DNA of 64,000 bases, taken from positions 1 through 64,000 of the forward strand of contig NZ_BMZR01000002.1 in the NCBI RefSeq assembly GCF_014652895.1, written 5' to 3'. The translations under genes and the position numbers were made by a program. Positions within the stretch are counted from its first letter, which is position 1, and each line of letters opens with the position of its first letter. Below are positions 57,264 to 64,000 of the stretch, piece by piece. Source of the DNA: Psychrobacter glaciei (GTDB lineage Bacteria > Pseudomonadota > Gammaproteobacteria > Pseudomonadales > Moraxellaceae). The notes under the pieces are model-generated. The model did not search any database. It was given only the letters and a program-made list of their open reading frames with translations, and was not told the DNA's origin.

Positions 57264-57401
57264 CTATCCATTGATAATTTTGACAGTATCTATGTTCAAG
57301 TCTTTAATATCAGTAGCAATGCATTTACCAATAATACCTGATGTCATCAGCGCGGCTGAAAACAAAATGATATAATGACGCAACTTTTTATTTGTCATCA
57401 T
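57264..57401 (-). CDS. Possible 45-residue exported or membrane peptide
   Basis: A small frame starting ATG-ATG with a GAGG site five bases upstream. The peptide starts MMTNKKLRHY, has a hydrophobic stretch (IILFSAALMTSGIIG) and ends DIKDLNIDTVKIING. The basic start plus hydrophobic core resemble a signal peptide with cleavage near CIA. No homologue is known to me. It could be a small protein or a remnant. It lies in the 577-base gacS-cysM spacer. Confidence 0.35.
   Translation of the reverse strand: MMTNKKLRHYIILFSAALMTSGIIGKCIATDIKDLNIDTVKIING
57280..57308 (+). promoter_or_regulatory. Consensus-like promoter in the gacS-cysM spacer
   Basis: TTGACA at 57280-57285 and TTTAAT at 57303-57308 are separated by exactly 17 bases. 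It points toward cysM, giving a leader of about 355 nt, or it drives an unrecognised RNA. It overlaps the 3' end of the small frame on the other strand. Confidence 0.45.
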
Positions 57402-57671
57402 TTATACCTCGTCATATGACCAGATTAACGGCGTAATTATGACCCTCGCACTGATGATTGACTGGCTGACGATTGAGTAACAACCTTTATAGTAGCAGTC
57501 TCAGAATTTACAGAGATGGTCTCAAGCGATTGTTGAACGATAACAACAGTGTGTTAATCAGCAAGCCGTTATTTAAAACGCGGTGCTTCAGACGACTGTT
57601 AAATGAATAACGCTCTAAAAAATACCTAATATTAAAGAAATTGTCCTCTAAAAAACCAATAAGGATACCTT

Positions 57672-58631
57672 ATGTCCACGACGACCACGTCAAATGCCAA
57701 CTTTATCACGCAAGTGACTGCCCTTGCCGATTGCGTCGGTCAAACACCATTGGTGAAACTTCAGCGTCTACCTGAGCAGGAGCACATTACAAACGGTGCG
57801 GTTTTGCTCGCCAAACTTGAGGGCAATAATCCTGCTGGCTCTGTCAAAGACCGCCCTGCTTTTAATATGATTTACCAAGCGGAACAGCGCGGCGACATAA
57901 AGCCTGGAGATATGCTGATTGAAGCCACCAGTGGCAATACAGGCATTGCGTTGGCTATGGTCGCTGCGATGCGTGGCTATCCGATCACCCTACTGATGCC
58001 AACCAACTCGACTCAAGAACGCAAAGACGCCATGATTGCTTATGGTGCGACGTTGATTGAAGTGGACGAAGGTATGGAAGCAGCGCGTGATTTAGCATTG
58101 CAGATGCAAACGGATGGCAAAGGTATCGTCTTAGATCAATTTAATAATCCTGATAACAGACAAGCTCATTATCTAACGACTGGCCCTGAGCTATGGGCGC
58201 AAACTGCGGGTAAAATAACCCACTTTATTAGCTCAATGGGCACGACTGGCACCATTACTGGTGTCTCACAATACTTAAAAGAACAAAACCCAGCGATCAA
58301 AATCATCGGTCTGCAACCTGACGAAGAAGCGTCTATTGCCGGTATCCGCCGTTGGCCTGCCGCTTATATGCCAGGTATTTTTGATGCAGACTTGGTCGAT
58401 GAAGTGATGGATATTGACCAACATATCGCTGAAGTTTATATGCGCAAACTGGCCAAAACCGAAGGTATCTTCGCGGGTGTATCTTCAGGCGCTGCTGCAT
58501 GGGCTGCCGTACAGGTGGCTAAAGAAAATCCTGATGCCGTTATCGCCTTTATTGTCTGTGATCGTGGAGACCGTTATTTATCGACGGGGCTGTATAGTGT
58601 CGATGACAGCGTAGACAATGCAGCACCATAA
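57672..58631 (+). CDS. cysM: Cysteine synthase B
   Basis: CysM is a pyridoxal phosphate enzyme making cysteine from O-acetylserine and sulfide or thiosulfate. The PLP lysine is K59 in NPAGSVKDRPA. The substrate loop is EATSGNTGIALA and the phosphate-binding loop SSMGTTGTITG. The 319 residues and the RRWPAAYMPGIF segment favour CysM over CysK. AAGGA precedes the ATG. It is followed after 24 bases by an exonuclease gene. Confidence 0.93.
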   Translation: MSTTTTSNANFITQVTALADCVGQTPLVKLQRLPEQEHITNGAVLLAKLEGNNPAGSVKDRPAFNMIYQAEQRGDIKPGDMLIEATSGNTGIALAMVAAMRGYPITLLMPTNSTQERKDAMIAYGATLIEVDEGMEAARDLALQMQTDGKGIVLDQFNNPDNRQAHYLTTGPELWAQTAGKITHFISSMGTTGTITGVSQYLKEQNPAIKIIGLQPDEEASIAGIRRWPAAYMPGIFDADLVDEVMDIDQHIAEVYMRKLAKTEGIFAGVSSGAAAWAAVQVAKENPDAVIAFIVCDRGDRYLSTGLYSVDDSVDNAAP

Positions 58632-58655
58632 TCTCGAAACTAATTAGGTTTATCT

Positions 58656-59480
58656 ATGTCACACGCCCTACCCTCCGACCCTATATTGGTCTTTGATATT
58701 GAAACTGTCGCGGATACAGCTGCCGCGCGCCGTATTTACCCGCAGCTGGCCGATCTAAATGATGCGGACGCACTGAGCGCATTGACAGCGCTACGTACAC
58801 AAGAGGCTGGGCACGATTTTATGCGTTTGCCGCTGCAACGTATTGTTTGTATTTCGGCGTTATATATAAAAGATGGCAAGTTGTCGTTATTTTCGTTGAC
58901 TGCAGATAAATTCAGCGAAAAGGAAATTCTCGTTAAATTCTTTCGAGCGTTTAGTGACATTGAAAAATTGCCACAGCTGATCAGCTGGAATGGTTCAGGT
59001 TTTGATATTCCGGTATTGATTTATCGCGCCATGCAGTATGACCTTTCAGCACCATGGCTGTTTGAAGAAGGCGAACGCATCAAAAACATGCGCTTTGATA
59101 ATTATGTCAATCGCTTCCATACTCGCCATCTTGATTTGATGGACAGATTTAGCCAATACGGTGCCAGTCGCCGCGAAGCGATGGATATCGTCGCAAGCTT
59201 GTATGGACTTCCCGGCAAAACCAGTGTCGATGGCAGTATGGTTGGCGATCTTGTCAGCAATGATGATTGGCAGACGCTGTCTATTTATTGCGAGTCTGAC
59301 GTGATGAATACCTGGCTAATCTATCTACGCTGGCTGCGTTTAACGGGTCAACTGTCCTCACAAGATTTTGATGCTTGGCAGCAGCAAAGCCATGACTATC
59401 TAGCAAAATATACCCAAGCCGATGGCAGTGCACGTCATCAAGAATTTATTGCTGATTGGTCATTTACGCCGTCAGTATAA
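58656..59480 (+). CDS. Predicted 3'-5' exonuclease (DEDD, PolB-exonuclease-like)
   Basis: A 274-residue protein of the DEDDy exonuclease type. Motif I is VFDIETVAD (D14, E16), motif II is ISWNGSGFDIPVLIYRAM, and motif III is YCESDVMNTWLIYLRW with the Tyr/Asp pair. This stand-alone family resembles the proofreading domain of B-family polymerases; its cellular role is unclear. It lies 24 bases after cysM and 67 before rlmD in the same direction. Confidence 0.85.
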   Translation: MSHALPSDPILVFDIETVADTAAARRIYPQLADLNDADALSALTALRTQEAGHDFMRLPLQRIVCISALYIKDGKLSLFSLTADKFSEKEILVKFFRAFSDIEKLPQLISWNGSGFDIPVLIYRAMQYDLSAPWLFEEGERIKNMRFDNYVNRFHTRHLDLMDRFSQYGASRREAMDIVASLYGLPGKTSVDGSMVGDLVSNDDWQTLSIYCESDVMNTWLIYLRWLRLTGQLSSQDFDAWQQQSHDYLAKYTQADGSARHQEFIADWSFTPSV

Positions 59481-59547
59481 GCATGATTCTTTGTACCAAT
59501 CTCTGTACTCACCTTTTAGTTATTTATTATTTATTTAAGGCAGGTTT

Positions 59548-61089
59548 ATGCAACCCACCGATTCAAAAACATCTACCGCAGCTGATGCAACGCTGCAGGC
59601 GAACGAGACCCAAACCATTACCATTCCACCTAACAAGAAAAAATCCAAACCGTCATCAAAGACCCGTCGCCGTCTAAAAGAAGCTGAACCCTTACCGTTT
59701 AATATTGATGGGTTGTCGCATGATGGTCGCGGAGTGGCAGTATATGGCAATGGTTTAGGTGAAGCAGAAGGTCATGCCATAGACAAGCACGGTAAAAAAG
59801 TCTTTGTCAGCTTTGCTTTGCCGGGTGAAAGCGCTTTGGTCAAGCTTACCAATAGCCGAACCAGCTTTGAAGAAGGTGACGCGATCAGCATCACTGCCAA
59901 CCCAAATCCTGAACGCGTGGTACCGCCCTGCCCACACTTCGGTGTCTGTGGTGGCTGTAACTTGCAGCATTGGCAGCCAGATGCCCAGATTAATTTTAAG
60001 CAGTCTGTCCTTGCTGAAATGCTGATGCATCAAGCCAAAGCCGAGCCTGATCATTGGCTAGCACCTGTAATCGGTGATCGCCTCGGTTATCGCACCAAAG
60101 CAAGAATGGGTGTGCGTTATGTGACCAAAAAAGAAACCGCCTTGGTAGGCTTTCGTGAACGCTCAAGTAACTTTTTGGCTGAGCTAAATGAGTGTCATAT
60201 CCTAGATCCCCGTATTGGCTTTGAGCTTGAAAATTTAAAAACTCTTATCAGCACTCTAGAGAGCCGTGACAAGATTGCCCAGCTTGAATTGGCGATGGGT
60301 GAAGAGATGCCAGACCTACCAGATGGCAACCAGCCAGTCGCCCTCATTGTACGCAACTTAGCGCCGTTATCTGATGCTGATGTAGAGAAGCTAAAGGTGT
60401 TTTTTGCCGCGCGCAATTGGCAGCTGTATTTACAGTCAAAAGGCGTTGACAGCATCCAGCGTATCGCCTTGACGGATGCTGATGACCTGAGTCAGAAATT
60501 TGGACGTTTGTATTACCAACTACCAGAATACGACCTTACTTTTGAATTTATCCCAACAGATTTCACCCAAGTTAATCTGTCAGTAAACCGTCAGATGACC
60601 AAACTTGCTTGTGATTTATTAGATCTAAAAGCCGGTGAACGAGTACTTGACTTATTCAGTGGTCTAGGTAACTTTAGCTTGCCATTGGCACGATTGGTTG
60701 GCGAGACTGGCTCTGTCGTCGGTGTTGAAGGTAGCGAGGCAATGACCGCACGCGCCGCTGACAATGCACGTCGTAATGGTATCACTAACACTGAATTCTA
60801 TAGCCAAGACTTAACGCAAGACTGTACTGATAAGCCTTGGGCCAATCAGGGCTTTGATGCGCTATTGATCGATCCGCCTCGCTCTGGTGCGTGGGAGATT
60901 ATGCAGTATCTGCCGAAATTTAACGCCGAGCGTATTGTCTATGTTTCTTGCAACCCTGCAACGCTTGCTCGCGATACAAAAGCATTATTAGAGCAGGGCT
61001 ACCGTCTGACTCATGCTGGCGTAATGGATATGTTTTGCCATACTGGACATGTTGAGTCTATTGCGCGCTTTGAAAAGGTCGCTAATTAA
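59548..61089 (+). CDS. rlmD: 23S rRNA (uracil-1939-C5)-methyltransferase
   Basis: RlmD (RumA) makes m5U1939 in 23S rRNA using SAM. The N-terminal TRAM domain follows a Lys/Pro-rich tail. The Fe-S cysteines are C128, C134 and C137 ([10 protein letters not shown]) and C216 (NECHIL). The SAM motif is [16 protein letters not shown], then DPPRSGA, and the catalytic Cys is in [13 protein letters not shown]. At 513 residues it is about 80 longer than the E. coli enzyme, part of this in the N-terminal tail. AAGGCAGG precedes the ATG. Confidence 0.94.
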   Translation: MQPTDSKTSTAADATLQANETQTITIPPNKKKSKPSSKTRRRLKEAEPLPFNIDGLSHDGRGVAVYGNGLGEAEGHAIDKHGKKVFVSFALPGESALVKLTNSRTSFEEGDAISITANPNPERVVPPCPHFGVCGGCNLQHWQPDAQINFKQSVLAEMLMHQAKAEPDHWLAPVIGDRLGYRTKARMGVRYVTKKETALVGFRERSSNFLAELNECHILDPRIGFELENLKTLISTLESRDKIAQLELAMGEEMPDLPDGNQPVALIVRNLAPLSDADVEKLKVFFAARNWQLYLQSKGVDSIQRIALTDADDLSQKFGRLYYQLPEYDLTFEFIPTDFTQVNLSVNRQMTKLACDLLDLKAGERVLDLFSGLGNFSLPLARLVGETGSVVGVEGSEAMTARAADNARRNGITNTEFYSQDLTQDCTDKPWANQGFDALLIDPPRSGAWEIMQYLPKFNAERIVYVSCNPATLARDTKALLEQGYRLTHAGVMDMFCHTGHVESIARFEKVAN

Positions 61090-61486
61090 CATTCATTTTT
61101 TTCGCATATGTCCTTGTATGTATTGATAGGCATGCTATCAATACACTTTGCTTACTCATAGATTAGGTCAAAGTATGCTATTAAAGTAGCCGATATGTTA
61201 ATCGATATGTTAATCATAGTGACATGAGCATTACAGAGCCTCTCTTGATTTGTCCTATTAAAATGAGATAATAATAGTCGTTCTTTCTATGCTTATAGAA
61301 TTCGCATGTAGCAGTTATTAACACTCATAATCTTACATATTCTACGTACAACTCTATGGCTGCTAAAAATGGATTTTTAGCGGCTGTATTGATTTCTAGT
61401 TGCCCACTTATATATTGTATAAGTTTGGGTTTCGTACGTAGTAGATGAGGTTATAATCAATTCGAAATAGCTAAGAGGAGTCGGCT
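61090..61486. promoter_or_regulatory. rlmD-relA spacer with hairpins and relA promoter candidate
   Basis: Two hairpins are present: GTATTGATAG/CTATCAATAC at 61120-61144, probably ending rlmD, and GCTAAAAAT/ATTTTTAGC at 61362-61381. A TATAAT at 61452-61457 lies 29 bases before the relA start and is a likely -10; the -35 is unclear. No gene is seen. Confidence 0.5.
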
Positions 61487-64000
61487 ATGGTAAAAATTCG
61501 TGAAGGATTACCGTTGGTAGATGGACAGACCACACAAGCCGACAGCGCGACGTTAGCGGCACAGCTGGTTGCGAGTCAACGCTCTCATCAGTCTGCTAAT
61601 AGCTATGCTCAAATTCCACTCGATATCAAATACCAACTGGCCACTCATAAGCTGCATACGACTTTTGATCGCTCTGCACAGCATGCTTACCACAGTCATG
61701 ACCCAAATCTTGAAAATGAATATTTGGACAATCAGCTTTTAGATGATGCTCATATTCTCTCAGAAGAGGAGCTTGAAGCAATCGATCTAGACAATGCCAA
61801 TATTGATGTACCTGCGTGGTTAGATAACGTGGCCAAGCGTATCGGCCAAGAGTCTGTGCCCAACCTCAGCGCTGCCTGTGACTTTATTCGTAGTCATATG
61901 AATACCAGCGAATCTGAGCGCTCCGGTGCTTATGTCACTGGTATCGGTATGACTGATATATTGACCTACCTTTATCAAGATGAAGATGCACTGGTTGCTG
62001 CGATGCTCTATCGCAGTGCCCGCAAATCAATCATCAGTCTGACTGAAATTGAGCAAAAATTTGGCAAAGACATCTCCACCTTGGTCAAAGATACTTTGGC
62101 AATGGGTAAACTGTCGGAAATTATCGAAAGCAACAAACGCTTAGAAGATCACTTCGTAAACAATCAGCGTGACCAGTTATCAAACATCTATAGCATGCTC
62201 ATCTCCGTCACCAATGACGTGCGCGTAGTACTGATCAAGCTGGCTGAACGTACCTTCGCCATGCGCGAATTGACCTTTTCTCACTTAGAGCGGCAAAATC
62301 GAGTGGCACGTGAGGTCATGACGATCTATGCGCCACTGGCCCATAGATTGGGTATCGCCCAACTAAAATGGGAGCTTGAAGACCTCGCCTTTCGATATCT
62401 CGCCCCTGAGCGTTACAAAGAAATAGCCAAGCTGTTGTCAGAAAAACGCAGCGAACGTGAGTCTTATATTCAGCGTGTGCAAGATAAGCTCAATGAAGCC
62501 TTGGCGGAAGCAGATATCGCGGGTGAAGTGTCAGGACGCGTCAAGCACATCTATTCTATTTATCGAAAAATGAAGCTCAAAGGCTTATCCTTCGATCAGC
62601 TTTACGATATTCGTGCGCTGCGTGTGTTAGTGACCAATCCTTCCGACTGTTATCACGTTTTAGGATTGGTACACGGTCTGTGGCGCTATATCCCTGAACA
62701 GTTTGATGACTATATTACCAATCCTAAATCAAATGGCTATCGCTCGCTGCATACGGCGGTGATTGCCGAAAACAAATCGCTTGAAGTACAGATTCGTACC
62801 CATGAGATGCACTTTGAGGCTGAGCTTGGCATGTGCGCGCATGTCAACTATAAAGAAGGGCTAAAAAACAAAAAAGACAATTATCTCAACCAGAGAATCA
62901 GCTCACTGCGTCAACTGCTTTCTATCAATAATGAAACACGCAATCAGCCACGCTCATCCATGTTGACTGGTGATGAGCTAGAAGAAATAGAGTTCGACGA
63001 AGAAGAGCAACTGGTTGATTTTGATGAGCTTGAGCGCATTTACATCTTTAGTCGTGACGGTGATATTACCGAACTTCCAAAAGGCGCGACCGTCCTTGAT
63101 TTTGCCTACTATGTACATACCCAAGTCGGTAACCGTGCGCAAGCCGCTCGGGTCAATCAACGCTATGTGCCTTTGACTTATCAGCTCAAAACTGGTGAGC
63201 AAGTTGAGATTATTACCAAAGCTTCTCGCGAGCCCAATCGTGATTGGCTGGTTGCCTCACTTGGTTATATTCATACCAATCGAGCACGCTCAAAACTGCG
63301 CCAATGGTTTAACAAGCAAGACCGCGACAAAAATATTGAGATCGGTCGGCACATGCTGAGTAAAGAGCTGGAGCGTTTATCCGTCCACCCCAACAGTATT
63401 GATTTAAATGATTACACTCAGTTTTTTCACGTCAATAATACAGACGACGTCATTGTTGGTTTGGTCACAGGTGATATCAGCCTAAACCAGCTGACCAGCC
63501 ATATCTCTCGTCAGCTACACTTAGAACCAGAGAGACCTGAGGAAGATTTCACACCCAGTGTCGATGCTAGAGACGCTGGCAAAATTGATGCCTATAAAAT
63601 TCATATCGACGGTCTGGACAATATCGAAGTCAACTTAGCAGGTTGTTGTCATCCTGTACACGGTGAGCCGATTGCAGGTTACATCACTTTGTCACGCGGC
63701 GTTAGTGTACATAATCGGGGCTGTCCAGAATATTTACGCCTTATTGAACGTGACCCTGAGCGCCAGATAGATGCTGCTTGGCGCGTAAAATCAGGTCGTT
63801 ACCAACCCGTAGACATTCATGTAGAAGCTTATGATAGACGTGGATTGTTGCGCGACTTAACTCAAATTATTGACAAAGAAAATGTCAATATTCGTCAAGT
63901 TGAGACCCTGAGCAATGATGACAATATTGCCTTTTTAAAGTTTCATATTGAGGTGTCAGGATTGGCGCATTTGTCCAAGCTCTTAGCCAAACTTGAACAG
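61487..64000 (+). CDS. relA: GTP pyrophosphokinase RelA (3' end outside the window)
   Basis: RelA makes (p)ppGpp on stalled ribosomes. 838 codons are visible without a stop. The start has AGGAG seven bases upstream. The N-terminal HD-type region lacks the His-Asp hydrolase motif (AAMLYRSARKS in its place), so it is RelA and not SpoT. The synthetase domain has GRVKHIYSIYRKMK, NGYRSLHTAVI and EVQIRTHEMH. The TGS domain follows, including ATVLDFAYYVHTQVG, then the zinc-finger region (NLAGCCHPVHGEPI and HNRGCPEYL), and an ACT domain begins before the window ends. The usual EXDD motif reads QFDD here. The position after rlmD is as in pseudomonads. Confidence 0.95.
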   Translation, partial: MVKIREGLPLVDGQTTQADSATLAAQLVASQRSHQSANSYAQIPLDIKYQLATHKLHTTFDRSAQHAYHSHDPNLENEYLDNQLLDDAHILSEEELEAIDLDNANIDVPAWLDNVAKRIGQESVPNLSAACDFIRSHMNTSESERSGAYVTGIGMTDILTYLYQDEDALVAAMLYRSARKSIISLTEIEQKFGKDISTLVKDTLAMGKLSEIIESNKRLEDHFVNNQRDQLSNIYSMLISVTNDVRVVLIKLAERTFAMRELTFSHLERQNRVAREVMTIYAPLAHRLGIAQLKWELEDLAFRYLAPERYKEIAKLLSEKRSERESYIQRVQDKLNEALAEADIAGEVSGRVKHIYSIYRKMKLKGLSFDQLYDIRALRVLVTNPSDCYHVLGLVHGLWRYIPEQFDDYITNPKSNGYRSLHTAVIAENKSLEVQIRTHEMHFEAELGMCAHVNYKEGLKNKKDNYLNQRISSLRQLLSINNETRNQPRSSMLTGDELEEIEFDEEEQLVDFDELERIYIFSRDGDITELPKGATVLDFAYYVHTQVGNRAQAARVNQRYVPLTYQLKTGEQVEIITKASREPNRDWLVASLGYIHTNRARSKLRQWFNKQDRDKNIEIGRHMLSKELERLSVHPNSIDLNDYTQFFHVNNTDDVIVGLVTGDISLNQLTSHISRQLHLEPERPEEDFTPSVDARDAGKIDAYKIHIDGLDNIEVNLAGCCHPVHGEPIAGYITLSRGVSVHNRGCPEYLRLIERDPERQIDAAWRVKSGRYQPVDIHVEAYDRRGLLRDLTQIIDKENVNIRQVETLSNDDNIAFLKFHIEVSGLAHLSKLLAKLEQ

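Noticed and set aside
62978..63202. Minus-strand frame inside relA
   Set aside because: It lies antisense within the TGS-coding part of relA and has no supporting signal.

Overview
The window is a chromosomal segment of a gammaproteobacterium, most likely Psychrobacter (Moraxellaceae). The evidence is the protein style, a moderate GC content with AT-rich spacers, the tRNA-Thr/Tyr/Gly/Thr-tuf cluster in the same order as in E. coli, the ileS-lspA pair, the order gacS/barA-cysM-(exonuclease)-rlmD-relA known from pseudomonads and relatives, and a lone metXW pair. The genus is inferred from recall of protein features; the class is well supported. No phage, plasmid or large genomic island is visible. 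Most of the window is core genome.

Layout. 1-1102: tRNA-tuf operon on the minus strand with its promoter. 1.2-8.2 kb: trpE, an FHA-domain membrane protein, a DUF3298-type exported protein, prfC and a lipoprotein, all on the minus strand. 8.5-12.4 kb: ohr and polA, separated by two related palindromic repeats. 12.5-28.5 kb: hemH, metXW, a Sel1 protein, a solitary AbiH-type phage-defence gene, trhO, serA facing a D-2-hydroxyglutarate dehydrogenase, and a BLUF photoreceptor; three copies of a ~174-bp MITE-like element lie in this part. 28.5-43.4 kb: a GNAT-nitrilase fusion, a thioredoxin-like protein, ileS-lspA, fkpB, an aldo/keto reductase, plsC, hflX, lrgAB and a lytic transglycosylase. 43.6-50.6 kb: tsf and rpsB, then a five-gene operon encoding a solute-binding lipoprotein, a membrane CheA-like kinase, a CheY-like regulator and two CheX-like phosphatases. 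51.0-64.0 kb: an MFS drug transporter, a crotonase, the hybrid kinase GacS/BarA, cysM, a DEDD exonuclease, rlmD and the 5' part of relA.

How genes work together. serA and the divergent D-2-hydroxyglutarate dehydrogenase probably form a coupled serine-synthesis pair. metX-metW overlap and act in methionine synthesis. ileS and lspA overlap and are co-transcribed. lrgA-lrgB form a membrane pair. cysM, the exonuclease and rlmD are co-directional and closely spaced, with relA further downstream.

The strongest candidate for an undescribed system is the operon at 46133-50614. It looks like a complete phosphorelay: periplasmic ligand sensor, membrane kinase with a CheA-type phosphotransfer histidine and CheA-type ATPase but no CheW-binding domain, a stand-alone receiver, and two tandem aspartyl-phosphate phosphatases. 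No chemoreceptor, cheW or motility gene is visible nearby. Other points of interest are palindromic repeats that share a core but have different self-complementary arms, two nearly identical MITE copies in inverted orientation flanking 11 kb, low-complexity insertions inside core enzymes (MetX, the GacS receiver domain, PolA), and a 15-bp minisatellite at the end of hflX.
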